In this document: positions 20,440 through 32,290 of the stretch, piece by piece
Numbering within the stretch: position 1 is the stretch's first letter
Layout of the letters: each line of letters starts with the position of its first letter
Assembly: GCA_943736015.1 (NCBI GenBank)
Contig: OX031065.1
Span: 24,008,427 to 24,072,426, forward strand
DNA: 64,000 nucleotides
From: Tridacna crocea
Taxonomy: Eukaryota > Mollusca > Bivalvia > Cardiida > Cardiidae
Direction: 5' to 3'
Position numbers and translations under genes: made by a program
Notes under the pieces: model-generated
Seen by the model: the letters and a program-made list of their open reading frames with translations, nothing else
What the model was told of the DNA's origin: nothing
Databases searched by the model: none

Positions 20440-20995
20440 AAAGAACTTACATTTAAGCAATCACATATTCTTAGTTGACTTACAAAGAAATCCATGTTCC
20501 ATTTATTCTATGGTATTCCCTCATTATGGTAAATATCGTATTTCTTTGCTTTATCTAAATGATAAAATAATCTCAAAGACATCTGATACAATTATCTATG
20601 GTGCATTCCTTCCTCATTAACGGTTTGTTTACATTCCCATGGGGAACTGGAGCACACTATGATTATACATGTATATCATTTAGACATGTAAGTTTACAGC
20701 TGGACCCTAGAACATAATAAATGTTTTCTTACATTTCAATTCATGAATGTATCCCTCGCTAAAGTATTTGAATCCTTTATTGATTGATTTCTGACCAGAA
20801 GATATTTTGCTGCATTTGATGTAATTTCCAACAAAATAAAATGTTACATTTGGAATTAAACTATAACATCTCTATCACTGTAAGAAGTCATGTCAAGTGT
20901 TCTGATAAAAATGAAGCTTGCCGGCTTAGCCTCGTTCTGAGAACAAATCTATTAATAGCTCAACAATATTAAGAAAGGTCTATGATCTCTGTCTT
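20440..20995. other. No recognised gene
   Basis: AT-rich DNA with nothing I can identify. Confidence 0.4.
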
Positions 20996-21142
20996 TGATA
21001 GGGAAGGAAATATTGATGTAAAAGAACTGGTTATCAGCGTTTTCCCATTTTCCTGCTACGTTTTCAAGAGGCTTCTTTCTCAAGGCCACAGTATTTTCAA
21101 AAGATTTCTTCTTTAGGGTTGTTAAAATTCTGGTTTGTATGG
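20996..21142 (-). mobile_element. piggyBac-type palindromic MITE, copy 6 (partial)
   Basis: Holds a decayed centre (aagaactggttatcagcgtt, ttcccattttcctg) and short arm (aggcttctttctcaaggcca; then ttagggttgttaaaattctg), ending where copy 7 begins. Confidence 0.55.
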
Positions 21143-21370
21143 TAACTCTTACCAAACACCAATATTTTAAGCCTGTCCAAATCGATGATGCATGTGCAGA
21201 CGACAAAAGTGACTGAAAATTTGAAATTTCTTTTGTGAAGGACAGAAAACATCGCGGGAAAAGGGAAAAAATGCTGGTTCCCAGCATTTTCTCCTTTTCT
21301 TTCACAATATTTTCTAAAGGATTCTTTCTCAGGGTCGTCAAAAGTAGGGATTATGTGGTAACGGGGTAAA
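21143..21370 (-). mobile_element. piggyBac-type palindromic MITE, copy 7
   Basis: From TAACTCTTACCAAACACCAA, through the long arm (gcagacgacaaaagtgactg, aaatttgaaatttctttt) and the palindromic centre (aaaacatcgcgggaaaaggg ... tctttcacaata), to the short arm and GATTATGTGGTAACGGGGTA. Confidence 0.75.
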
Positions 21371-21416
21371 GGACTAATTCACATTAGTATCTATATACTT
21401 TCAAAATCATCTGCTG

Positions 21417-21660
21417 CATAGCTCAGTTGGTAGAGCATAAGACTTATGATCATTAGGGTGTGGGTTACTAGTAATCTTTCGGATAAGATTGTAAATATAG
21501 GTCCATTGTGATGACGCTGTACACTAAGAACCTTAAAGAACAGGTGTAACTTAGGATGGGTTTCGTCCTGTATCTGCGCTATCGCCCGTAACAACAGTCT
21601 TCAGGGGCATTACCCATATGGGAAACCGGTGGCGATAATAAGTAAACTCAAATTCAATAA
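21417..21660 (+). repeat. tRNA-derived SINE
   Basis: Box A TAGCTCAGTTGGTAGAGCA (21,419-21,437) is followed by a tRNA-like anticodon region and a diverged T-arm (gggtgtgggttactagtaat). A body region follows and the copy ends before a GC-rich block. Only the head resembles a tRNA and the T-arm is broken, so this is not a functional tRNA gene. Confidence 0.55.
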
Positions 21661-22264
21661 ATCGGGGCCCCCGCCACTCGGGGCCTTAGAAATCGGTGGC
21701 TTCCTTCACCTCTGTGGCATATGGGTCACTAAATTCTATACAATTAAATATTTCGAGATGAAATAAACAAACCCAAAATTAAACATAAAAGTGGCTAAAG
21801 AACAATACAAATTCAGATCAAAGGATTTCCAAAACAATTTTTTAATTCCAAAAATGTTTTTTTATTTTTCATTTTTTGATGACATATCTTTCCTATATAC
21901 TTTCCTATCTCATATACTAACATGCTCATTTGTGTGTGTATCATCTGTGCCAGCGGGTAGCACACTGGACGAAGAATATAACATCATCTGTGTTTAACAT
22001 CTATGTTTTGTTCTTGTATTCGTCAACACCTTTTCCAATCTCTAGCACTATATGTTTAAAGAACTTGAAGCATTTGGCATACTTGAATTTAGAACCTTAC
22101 ATTCAAATAGCGATTTATAATAGGAATTCTGGAAAGCTCTAAGTTATCAGATCTAATTATTAAATATATCATGCTAATACTCTATATCTAAAGCTGTCTA
22201 CATTGAAAATACGGTTACATTGAGCAAACTTTCTTCTGATAAAAGATTTCTATCTTTGATTCAG
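21661..22264. other. No recognised gene
   Basis: AT-rich; starts with a short GC-rich hairpin (cggggcccccgccactcggggcc, about 21,663-21,685). Nothing else identified. Confidence 0.35.
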
Positions 22265-22658
22265 AAGCCACTTGTTTGCCGTGGGTGGCATCTCGTATGC
22301 CGGAAAAGGGGAACCTGGTAATTGAGAATGCCCAGGGATCTCCAGCACTCAACACACTGCTTTGGCGTTGGCCTCGGATAGACGAGAGGGATGGGTTAGG
22401 CCCGACCCGTCTCAATCGGCTCGGTCGTGTCTAGCTTTTAGGATTACATACTTTTATCTATATTTCTTTCTTTGTATCTTATGATACCAGCCGGGTTAGA
22501 TTTTTTTCTTTTTTCTTATCTTGTACATTGTTTTCCTTTATAAAGCGGCGGCCGATGGGCTAATTAATAGACCTATAGTTTCTCTTCACTTAAGGTTTGT
22601 TAAATATGATAGCTATGTAGCTCTGGCGTCGAAAATAGGAAACCCATTTCCATCAGAC

Positions 22659-22692
22659 GTCCCCTTGTAGGGCTCCGAGGAGGGTGGAGCGC
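22659..22692 (+). promoter_or_regulatory. Conserved 5' UTR block of the I-like LINE, copy A
   Basis: GTCCCCTTGTAGGGCTCCGA-GGAGGGTGGAGC lies 30 nt before the ORF1 ATG. The same block is at 33,691-33,723 in copy B at the same distance from its ATG, although the surrounding UTR is diverged. The role is unknown; a translation or promoter element is possible. Confidence 0.5.
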
Positions 22693-22721
22693 ATAACTAT
22701 TGAAATCAAACTGAAAAAATC

Positions 22722-23734
22722 ATGGCTTCCCAAAACAAAAGCCCCCTACCGAATAACGAAAACGAAACGTCTTACGTAAACAATACAAAGTTCTTAGTTA
22801 TCAAAAGTAAGGAGGCAATGCCCATTACGTCTCTGTCTCCTTTCATAATAGAAAAACAAATTGAAAGTTTAATAGGCACTCCAAAATCAGTCAGAAAATT
22901 AAAAAACGAACTTCTACTCGTTAAAACATCAAGAACAAGTCAAACTGAATCTTTGTTGAAAATTAAGAAGGTTTACAACTTGAAAGTCTCAGAACATAAC
23001 TCACTTAAGAAGTCCAGAGGAATTGTGAAAGACAAGACTACTGAAAGGAGAAACAGAAGAAAAACTTGTTGAATATCTTGCACCACAAGAAGTTGTTGCT
23101 TGCAAAAGATTCAAAATTAAAAAAGACAAGTTTCAAGTTGAAACCAATACACTACTCCTCATATTTAACACCACCACTTTGCCTCAGAGTATCAGAATCT
23201 TTTATCGCACAGTACCAGTGGAACAGTTCATCCCAAATCCTTTGCGCTGTTTTTAATTGTCAAAAATTTGGACACCACGAAGACAACTGCAAGCTCACAG
23301 ATGCAGTAATCTGTGATAGATGTGGTGAATACAAACACACATCTGGCATCTGCCAAAGATCTTTCAAATGTGTAAATTGTGGTAAAGATCACAGTGCGAC
23401 TGTGAAATCTGGAATCAGAAAGGTTTCATACTTTGAAGCAAATAAACAATACGAGACAGCTTTTGAACCTAGGTACTCTAAGATAGTTCAGTCAACACGA
23501 GCAAAGCCTCTGACGAGAACATGTGGAACGCAGTATGATCCCGTGGATTTTGAGGTAGGCGCTAAACTTTCCTCGAAATGTACGTCTCAATCTGTCAAAC
23601 CACCTCAAACTTCTGAAACAGGTTCAAAATCTAACCAAACAAAGAACTCTAGCAGACCAAGATCAGCTTCTAGATCTAATTCTTGCCCTACATCACCAAA
23701 TAAAATCCAGAAAAATAAACCAGATAAAAAATAA
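22722..23734 (+). pseudogene. I-like LINE ORF1 (gag-like RNA-binding protein), copy A
   Basis: ATG at 22,722 (MASQNKSPLPNNENE). It reads LSPFIIEKQIESLIGTPKSV, then loses the frame near 23,040-23,070 and again near 23,110-23,230. It then reads CAVFNCQKFGHHEDNCKLTD, two further CCHC-like knuckles (CDRCGEYKHTSGIC and CVNCGKDH) and KVSYFEANKQYET. The family packages element RNA. Frames are lost in at least two places. Confidence 0.75.
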
Positions 23735-23889
23735 AAAGACAAACAACAATTCAAACAAACAGAAGAAAGGGTCACAGGATCCTATTAAGCTGGCAAATAA
23801 ATATGAAAGTTTAGAAGATATGGAATTAGGAATTGACTCATCAGTCAAATAACTTTTAAGTTAATTCATTGTCCCAATATACAAGTAAA

Positions 23890-26800
23890 ATGGGTCAAAA
23901 GTCAATTTTACAGTGGAATGGTAGAGGTCTAAAAGCCAACTTAAATGAACTACTAATTCTTTTATCTTTATTAAATCCACAAATTTGTTGTCTTCAAGAA
24001 ACTTTTATAAACCCCAATGATAACTTGGAAATTCGCAATTATTCATAATATCACTACATACATAATAATTGCCAAACAGCATCTGGTGGTTCTTCTATCA
24101 TAATACATTCTACGATACCTCATCGTAATATAGACTTAAACACAAATCTACAAGCAATAGCAATAAAAGCATCTTTAAATAAAACTATATAACAATATGC
24201 TCTATATATATCCCACCAAATAAAAGAATAGATCAAAATGATTCACAAAATCTTTTACTACAGCTACCTCAACCTTACCTCATATGTGGTGATTTTAATG
24301 GACATAGCGAATTATTGGGTTGTACAGACGATAGAAGTAAAACAATTGAAAATTTCATTGCAGAGAATACCTGCATCCTGGATCAGGTTCTTTTACAGCA
24401 ATAGATCTTTCACTTTGCCATCCTTCTTGTACCTTGATTATGAATGGAAAGTATGTGAAGATTCTCATGGAAGTGATCATTTTCCTATCATCATACAAGA
24501 AACTGAGAAAAGAGAAGATGACAAAATTCCAAAATGGAATTTTAAAAAAGCTAACTGGGAAAAGTTCAATATTCTTTGCCATGAAAAATTACTGACTGCC
24601 AATTTTGAAGATTCTGAAGATCCAATGATTTCTATTACGGTAACTTTAATTGACATATCAAATCAGTGCATCCCAAAGATTTCAACAAATACTTTAAAGA
24701 AGAAAAAAACATGGTTTGATGATGATTGCAAAGAAGCTGTTAATAAACGCAAAGATAGTTTAAAACATTTCAAACAATATCCAACAAAAACAAACTTAAA
24801 TGTTTGCAAACTTATGAGAGCTAATGTTCCACGTACTGGTGAACAAGCAAAACGATCTTCTAAACTTAATGCTATAACTTCCATGACAACCATTTGGAAT
24901 ATGTTAAGGAAAATAAATGGAAAGAATCAAACCATGAAGCACTCACATTATTAAAGTAGATGACAAAAACTACGAAAGTAAAGAGGACATTGCTATTATC
25001 CTGGGTAAAACTTTCAAAACAAACTCTTCTTCTGCAAATTATAAACCGCAGTTTAAAAAACATAAGGAAGAAGCAAAAATGGAAGATCTTATTTTGAAAC
25101 GGATACAAATGAAAACTACAACTTACCTTTTATACTATCGGAACTTGAAAATTCTCTAAAAATTGCTCATAATTCTCCCGCAGGTGCAGACGAAGTACAC
25201 TATCAACTTTTTAAACATTTACCTCGTATTTCATTACAAAATCTGTTAAACATTTTTAACATTATATGGGAAAAAGGCACCTTCCCGAAATGTTAGTCCA
25301 AAGCTACAATCATTCCAATTCCTAAGCTAAATAAGATCATACAAATCCAACAAATTATAGACACATACCTTTAACCAGTTGTATATGTAAGACCATGGAG
25401 AGAATGATTAATAACAGACTTAATTTTTACCTCGAATCCAATAATATAACAATCAATCAGGGTTCCGAAAAAACAGAAGTACCACAGATCAATTAGTACG
25501 ATTAGAATCTTTTATCAGAAATGCTTTTGTAAAGAAGCAACATGTAGTTGCCGTATTTTTTGATCTAGAAAAAGCTTATGACACCACGTGGAAACATGGC
25601 ATCTTAAAACATATTCATAAAATTGGATAAAGGGGAAATCTACTTAAGTTTATTTCAAACTTTTTATCCAATAGATGTTTCAAAGTTAAGGTTAGCACAT
25701 CTTTTTCTGATGACTATGAACAAGAACAGGGAATTCCTCGAGGGAGTATCCTCTCACCTACTCTGTTCAATATCAAGATTAACAATATCGTGAAATGTTT
25801 GGATGACAATGTGAACTGTTTCTTAGATGTGGATGATTTTTTAATATGTTACAGGTCCAAAGATATGAAAAGAATTGAAACTAAACTTCAGAACAATTTA
25901 GATAAAATTGAGAAATGGACTATAGAAAATGGTTTTAAATTTTCCAAAACAAAGACAAACTGTGTACAGTTCTGCCAAGAGCGCATGCGGCACTTGGATC
26001 CATCAATGAAAATATATAATTGTCCAATTCCAACAGTAGATTGAGCATCTTTGACAAAAAAACTTTCTTTCTTTCCACATATTAATGCCTTAAAACTGAA
26101 ATGTCAAAAAGCTTTAAATGTTTTAAATGTACTTTCCCACTCTGACTGGGGAGGAGACAAGAAAACTCTTTCAAATCCTTATAGATTTTTAATACGCTCA
26201 AAACTGGAGTATGGATGTATTATGTATAGTTCTGCACGTAAAAGCTATCTAAAAAAAGTTGGACACTATTCATCATCAGGGTCTTCGGTTAGCTTTAGGA
26301 GCTTTCCGTACGTCACCTGTCACAAGTTTGTATTCAGAGGCTCAGGAGCCATCCTCATATGATAGAAGGAAAATATTATCCTTACAGTACGTAACTAAAC
26401 TAGCTTCAAATACAATGAATCCTGTTTACAATGACATTTTAATACACCAAACAAAATACTCTTTCAAAATAAACCTAATTTTATCAAACCACTTGGTCTA
26501 CGACTTGAACCTCTTCTCAATGAATCAAGCATAAATGTAAAGAATATTAAGCCCTTTAAACTTCCTGTGAAAGAGCCGTGGACCATAGATCCACCAAATA
26601 TTATTTTTGATCTCAACGTAAATAAGAAATCTGTTACAAATCCATTATTTTATCAAAATAAATTCTTAGAAATCAAATCACAGTATCAAGATTACATTTC
26701 AATTTATAATGACGGTTCGAAACAAGATAACAAAATTGGTTGCGCTACAGTACACATACAAAAAAATGTCATATTAAGATTTTCAGATTATAGCTATATT

Positions 26801-27528
26801 TTTTTCAGCAGAAGCTGTAGCTTTAAACAGTGCTCTTTGTTCAATACAAAACAATAATAACAAGAAATTCATTATTTTTTTGACTCAATGTCAGTTTTAC
26901 AATCTTTAAAACATCCCGATAACCTAAATCCATTGATTAAACAATTTTTCAGAAAAAATGTTTATTTTTATGTAGATCAAAAACAATAATATTCTGCTGG
27001 ATACCCAGCCACATTAAAATAAAGGGTAATGAAATAGCTCATCAGGAAGCAAAGAATGCTGTAAATATGAACATAGCCAACATTAAAATTCCTTTTACTG
27101 ACAAAAAACAACAAATAAATAAATTTATAAAGTCAGAGTGTCAAATGAAATGGCAACAATGTTTTAACAACAAGCTTTTAGTGATCATGCCAAATTCTAA
27201 TGATAAATATGAATTTTATTGGAACCGAAAAGGTCAAGTAATTTTTACAAGATGTCGTTTGGGACACTCAAGGATTCCACATGTGCATCTTTTAAATAAT
27301 GAGAGAGCACCACAATGTATAAACTGTAATGATCTTTTAACTGTAAAACATGTTTTATTAAACTGTAAACATTTCGACCGTATACGGTCAAAACATTTTA
27401 GTGTTAATAGTTTGCAAAATTTATTTTTAAATGTAAAACAGAATAACATTTTAGATTACCTAAAAGAGATAGATTTTTATGAAAATATATACACTTTCAA
27501 AATTAACATTTTATTTTACTGTTTCTAA
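23890..27528 (+). pseudogene. I-like LINE ORF2 (endonuclease-RT-RNase H), copy A
   Basis: Starts MGQKSILQWNGRGLKANLNE. Endonuclease motifs are CCLQETF, CGDFNGH (~24,280) and GSDHFPI (24,471). RT: FFDLEKAYDTTWKHGIL, GIPRGSILSPTLFNIKINNI and DVDDFLICY in place of YVDDF (~25,825). RNase H: SIYNDGSKQDNK and FSAEAVALNSAL-type motif near 26,805. The C-terminal finger is CINCNDLLTVKHVLLNC (~27,320). More than eight stops and shifts break it, including TAA inside the nuclease and RT. Confidence 0.8.
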
Positions 27529-27639
27529 ATATTACCTCCATGCACGCTAAATGACCACAGCTGTCGATGCGCCATAAAACACCAATTAATAATAATAATA
27601 ATCAATAAATCGTCTGCTGCAAACTTGTACTGGGAGGTA

Positions 27640-28028
27640 ATCCAATAAATTAAACAGATGGACCATGCTTTGTGGAAAGGGGTGTTTAATACATCTGCAA
27701 AAAGTATTGATCTATCTCAGCCTGTGCAGTTGGTGTAAGGTGACATGGGCTGAGCATTCTGACCAACTTTCAAGAGTTTTGGACAGAAAATGTGGCTTCT
27801 AGAGCATACACAAGGTTTATCAAAGATTTGACCTATTGGCCTATTTTTTTACCCGACATGATCCATTTTTGAACTCACCTGAGATATCATCAGGACCAAC
27901 ATTTTGATAAAGGTTCATGAGTATCGGATTGAAAATGTAGCCTCTGGAGCGTACACAAGGTAAAAGTTGGTGACAAGCATAGAACCATCACAAAAGCTCA
28001 CCTTCAGCACTTTGTGCTCAGGTGAGCT
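27640..28028 (+). mobile_element. pearl/HINE-like repeat, GGTGAGCTAA family (5'-truncated?)
   Basis: Two related units (ggacagaaaatgtggcttct / ggattgaaaatgtagcctct, followed by (a)gc(a/g)tacacaagg) lead to a terminal hairpin: GCTCACCT at 27,996 pairs with AGGTGAGC at 28,020, with AGCAC/GTGCT inside. The next bases are TAAAAA. The same end closes the repeats at 31,780 and 63,960. Confidence 0.55.
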
Positions 28029-28177
28029 AAAAAACCTTCTTTTGATTTAGCTGTAAAGGGTTAAAAGTATTTTCAACTCTTTACTACTCAACAAAATTTC
28101 ATTCTCTCTCCCTTCAGTGGTGACAGTGAACTCATTCCTGTGTAGGTTACTTTTATACTTAAGGCAAACTTTAATAA

Positions 28178-29334
28178 AACAAGAGGGCCATGATGGCCCT
28201 GTATCGCTCGACTGGCTAATAAGTAATAACACTACAGGTCAAACATTGCAATACTTAGCCAATTTGTTTCAAACTTGAAAACATAATAATTTTCTTCTAT
28301 AAAATCCGAGAAAGTTGTGATCCCCAGGCAAATGTGACCAATAATAACAACTGCAATGGGCAGACAAGACTAAATCATCAAATAGCTGCTGTTTCTAAAC
28401 TGATTGCTTTACTTTGTGCATTTTTGATAATATAAGCTATAATTACTTGAATCCTGGTGGAGGTCCACAGGATAAAGCACCATACCAAATAATGCAGGTC
28501 TAGAATATGTGGTTATAAACAAGAAGATTTTTCAAAGTCTCTTCAATTGGTAGCCCCAGGTCTTATTATGGTTACTAGGCATTATAGCTAGACACAAGTA
28601 GATTCTTAAAGTTTTCTAAATATAAGCCTTTGTACAACTTCTGACCTCATGGGAAGGGGCCAAATTTGACCCCAGAGCTACAATGTGGGCACCCTTTGTA
28701 GAGATCTACTAGATAAAGTTACATTCCAAATTCGGTAGCTCTAGGCCTTATTGCTAGGTAATAGAAGATTTTTTAAGTTTTCCCTATGTAAGCACATGTA
28801 AAACTTCCAGGGCCAGGCTAAATTTGACCCCTGGGCTATGGTTTGTGCATTCTTGGTAGACACCCACTTGATAAAGATACATGCCAAATTGGTACCCTAT
28901 GGCGAGGTACCAGATGGATTTTAAAGTTTTCCTTATATAAGCCCATATAAAACTTGTGACCCCTGGGACGGGGCCAATTTTGACCCTAGGGCTATTATTT
29001 GAAGGAACTTAGTAGAGGTCTACTAGATAAAGCTACATGCAAAATTTGGTAGCCCTAGGCCTTATCGTTTCAGACAAGAAGATTTTTAAATATTTTCAAT
29101 TTTTTTCAGTTCTGTTGCCATGGCTAACAGAGTTTTTCATGGAATCAAATTCTTTCAAGGAATTTTAAAGAGGACCATGACAGGATCATTTCTGTGAAGT
29201 TTTATCAAAATTCGATGGGTATCTTCATAGAAGAAGATGTTTGAAATAAGATTTACACACGCACGCACGCACGGACGCACGACGGACAACGGGCCATGAC
29301 ATAAGCCCGCTGGCCTTCGGCCAGTGGAGCTATA
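28178..29334 (+). mobile_element. pearl/HINE-like repeat, TGGAGCTAAA family, full length
   Basis: Starts with the hairpin GAGGGCCATGATGGCCCTG. The body has repeated 'gggccaaatttgacccc' units and ends with an ACGC/GGAC microsatellite, then GGGCCATGACATAAGCCC and a terminal hairpin CTGGCC-TTC-GGCCAG (29,310-29,324) followed by TGGAGCTATAA. 49,601-50,749 is the same element. No ORF. Microsatellite plus 3' hairpin is the layout of pearl/HINE/DINE-1 elements (Helentron derivatives); the class is inferred. Confidence 0.65.
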
Positions 29335-29425
29335 AAAGGAAAGGTTACTGGTTACCAGCATTTTCTCCTTTTCCAACAACATTTTGAGAAGTCTTATTTG
29401 CCAGGGTCATTAGATTGTGCAGCAA
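29335..29425 (+). mobile_element. piggyBac-type palindromic MITE, copy 8 (half)
   Basis: Only the centre and one arm remain: aaggttactggttaccagca, ttttctccttttccaacaac, then agtcttatttgccagggtca. Confidence 0.6.
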
Positions 29426-29429
29426 TTAT

Positions 29430-29675
29430 TTGAATACAGGATTAGTGAGTAAAGATTAAAAGCTTATGGCCTATCTTTGTCTCAAATCATATTGTTTTAT
29501 CCGTGTCCAAAGCAATTTTTCAAAACACGAAATATGAATTTAGAGATGAAAAGTCAATATTCATATTGTTTTATGTATCTCCATGTCAATTTTTTGATAC
29601 ATTAAAAATAAATTTCAAGATGGAAAGTCAGTGTTCATAGGCTACTGAAGGGCCTTTCTTCATTAATCTTACATA
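29430..29675. other. No recognised gene
   Basis: AT-rich; two diverged tandem units (tcatattgttttat, then aa(t)tttttcaaaacac/ttttttgatacatt) of about 90 bp lie between 29,480 and 29,640. Confidence 0.3.
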
Positions 29676-29678
29676 TAC

Positions 29679-29906
29679 TTAACCCTTTACCAAACAATCC
29701 CTGGTTTTTAAGACCCGGAGATAGAAGCCCTTTGAAAACATTGTGAGAAAACGGAAAAATGCGGGTAATCAGCATTTTCTTCTTTTCCCACAATGTTTTC
29801 TACCCTTCGAGCAAAATATTTTATTTTTCTGGTCGGGTTGGTTTTGTCGTCTTCAATTGCTCTCAATTTGGACCAGTCCAAATTTTGTTGTGTGGTAAAC
29901 AATTAA
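29679..29906 (+). mobile_element. piggyBac-type palindromic MITE, copy 9
   Basis: TTAACCCTTTACCAAACAAT at the left and ATTTTGTTGTGTGGTAAACA with TTAA at 29,903-29,906. Both TTAA sites and arms are present; the centre has a few substitutions. Confidence 0.85.
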
Positions 29907-30499
29907 AAGATAAACAAAACACCTATTGATCAAGAAGACATTTTAAAAGAAAAGAATATGTAATAAGAACTTAATATACCCTATGGCAACAATATTTTCG
30001 AAAGTTGTCTACAACAATAGAAAGCACTGTGTAAATACCTAAGAGTCAGTCCACACATTAAAGTATCGAACTATTGGTATTTTTCTTCCTATTTATTTTG
30101 TTTGCTTATCTATGTGGATCAAACTATAAACTCTTTACAAGTTACTTGTAATCTTGAACAAGAAAATATTGATACATAACATCAGTGTCGCAGCAAATCA
30201 GTTGTTTCTGAAATAAGGCACATTACAGCATTGCAAAATTGACCAAAGCAAATTTATGCAGAACTCGTTGAGAAACGAATTTCGGAGTCCAAGATAATCT
30301 GTAGCATGCAACTTTAACTTAAAAAAGAAACAAATAATAAGACACAATAACAGCCAATCTTTGGCAAAATTTAACATAGTTTCAATTGGAGCTGTAAAAA
30401 AGCAGTTGTCGAGCTATATACAAAGTCGGTTGTCATTCGACAACCGACGCAAGAAAAAAGTATTAAAACAAGGTTCTAAAATATCAAATTGATAATTAA
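29907..30499. other. No recognised gene
   Basis: AT-rich. A short inverted repeat GTCGGTTGTC-ATTC-GACAACCGAC is at 30,424-30,447. Otherwise nothing. Confidence 0.35.
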
Positions 30500-30617
30500 A
30501 TCAAGAGGACCATGATGGTCCTATATCACTCACATGAATACTAAGCAGTAAAGGTCTACGATGAAGATCAATACCAAATATCAAAGTTCAAGGCCAAATA
30601 ATTCTGACTTGGTATGT

Positions 30618-30712
30618 AACTGTGCAAAAAGCATTTTCTTTTTTTCCCAAAATGCTTTCACAACCCTTCTTCTTCCGGGTCATTGAAATTCAAGATTGTA
30701 ATGGTAAGGGAA
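30618..30712 (+). mobile_element. piggyBac-type palindromic MITE, copy 10 (partial)
   Basis: aaaaagcattttcttttttt, cccaaaatgctttcacaacc and ttcttccgggtcattgaaat match the centre and short arm; the other half is missing. Confidence 0.45.
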
Positions 30713-31469
30713 AAAATTAACTTGGAAGGCCAGGCGTTAATTTCCTGGTCAAAATGGCGATAAAAAATCGGGTTAAAAAACATCATTCGCTCATTGGTAA
30801 GACACAAATGAGACTTGTCTCGATAACCTTTTATCAAATTTCAAAGGATGTTGGCTGAGACAGTAATCAAGCCAGCCCACTCTTTCTATGAAATGACATT
30901 TAATGAAAAAAGGTAAAATATTTTTATTGGCAGACTATACACACGTACGAACACGTGTGTTTCCATCTTACTTCAGAGCAGAAGAGTTTTAAAGCTTTCC
31001 TTCTTTGCTCCCATGCTCAAACCTGTGACCACCAAGGGGGGCCAGTTTTGACCTCAGCAGCATCGTATGAACAAACTTGGTAGAGGTCCACCAGGAGATG
31101 CTACATACCAAATATCAAAGCTCTACACATTCTTGTTTAAGAGAAGAAGAATTTGAAAGTTTTCCGTCTACGTTTCTATGTTTCAAACTTCTGACCCCTT
31201 GGGCAGGGCCAGTTTTGACCCCAAGAACATCATATGAACAAACTTGGTAGAAATCCACTAGGAGATGCTACATACTAAATATCAAAGCTCTACGTCTTCT
31301 AGTTTGAGAGAAGAAGATTATCAAAGATTTTGCTATTGTTTTCCTTTTAGTTGCCATGGCAACCAGAGTTATGGGTGGAATTTAATCTCTTGACCATTGT
31401 TGGTAGAGCTTCACCTAAGTTCACCTGTCAAGTTTCATCAAGATTGGCCAGTGGTTTAGGAGGAGATGT

Positions 31470-31694
31470 TTAACCAATTACCTCACAATCCCTACTTTTG
31501 ACGACCCTGAGAAAGGAGCCTACAGAAAACATGGTGGGAAAAGGAGAAAATGCTGGTAACCAGCATTTTCTCCTTTTCCAACAATGATTTATACCCTTCA
31601 CAAAAAAAATTCAAATTTTCAGTGACTTTTATTTTGTTGTCTGTAAATGCTTTCAATTTGGACAAACTTAAAATTTTGTGTTTGTTACAGTTAA
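31470..31694 (+). mobile_element. piggyBac-type palindromic MITE, copy 11 (TTAA filled site)
   Basis: TTAA at 31,470 and 31,691 flank a complete copy. The central palindrome is tgggaaaaggagaaaatgct, ggtaaccagcattttctcct, tttcca. It splits a pearl/HINE-like repeat: GAGATGT|TTAA...TTAA|AGAAATTG. The related unsplit sequence GATGTTTAAAGAATTG is at about 63,882. This gives direct evidence of insertion at a duplicated TTAA. Confidence 0.9.
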
Positions 31695-31784
31695 AGAAAT
31701 TGTGGACAACAGACGATGCACGACGGACATTGTGCAATCAGAAAAGCTCACCTTGAGCACTTCATGCTCAGGTAAGCTAAAACG

Positions 31785-32060
31785 CGTGTGAAATGCCCAA
31801 AGTAGTTACAAAATTATCAAAATGAGTACAAAATGGCCAAAATAAAAAGTACAGATGGGTACGAAATGGCTCAGGTACGAAAATGACCAAGTTACGAAAA
31901 ACAATATGGCTGCCTCAATCTGTACTTTTCAAAACCAAATAAAAACAGTGCCGCCGCTTATGCAGCGCCACAATAAAATTACCTAGTTTTATTACATTTC
32001 TCAGGATTATCAGAATAAGATCATGCTGACCTTTATAGTGTTTTTTTATAAAAAACTGCT
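31785..32060. other. No recognised gene; short tandem sequence
   Basis: 31,785-31,900 has a degenerate 'aaaatg-(c/g)(c)caaa-gta' run (gtacaaaatggccaaaataa ...). Nothing else. Confidence 0.4.
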
Positions 32061-32061
32061 T

Positions 32062-32290
32062 TTAACTATTTACTACACAATCCCACCTTTTGACGACCCT
32101 GAGAAAAAAGCCTTTAGAAAACATTGTGGGAGAAGGAGAAAATGCTCGTAACCAGCATTTCCTCCTTTTCCCACAAAATTTTCTACCCTATCAAAGTCAG
32201 GAATCATCATATTAACAATGTGTAATTTATTGTCTGCAGTTGGTTTGAATTTAGTCCAGTCCAAAACTTTGTTGTTTGGTAAAGAGTTAA
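32062..32290 (+). mobile_element. piggyBac-type palindromic MITE, copy 12
   Basis: TTAACTATTTACTACACAAT at the left; TTTGTTGTTTGGTAAAGAGT with TTAA at 32,287-32,290. The palindromic centre has a few substitutions. Confidence 0.8.

Larger units (their letters stand above)
22265..27605 (+). mobile_element. I-like LINE, copy A (nearly full length, decayed)
   Basis: 5' UTR begins near TTGTTTGCCGTGGGTGGCAT, which aligns with the 5' UTR at 33,230. ORF1 and ORF2 follow with many shifts and stops. The 3' end has GCTAAATGACC, AGCTGTCGATGCGCCATAAA and an AAT tail at 27,583-27,600. Two ORFs, an APE-type nuclease, RT and RNase H place it in the I/Nimb group. The same subfamily gave the fragment at 44.7-46.6 kb. 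Confidence 0.8.
30500..31780 (+). mobile_element. pearl/HINE-like repeat, GGTGAGCTAA family, with nested MITE
   Basis: Starts tcaagaggaccatgatggtc (5' hairpin GGACCATGATGGTCC) and ends GAGCACTTCATGCTCAGGTA-AGCTAAAA. The body holds repeated units (aacttggtagaggtccacca, gatgctacataccaaatatc) and 'ttgccatggcaaccagag'. It is interrupted by MITE copy 11 at 31,470-31,694 and by a partial MITE at about 30,618-30,712. Confidence 0.6.

Noticed and set aside
21417-21490. Functional tRNA gene
   Set aside because: Box A is good but the T-arm is broken and the sequence runs on into a SINE-like body.
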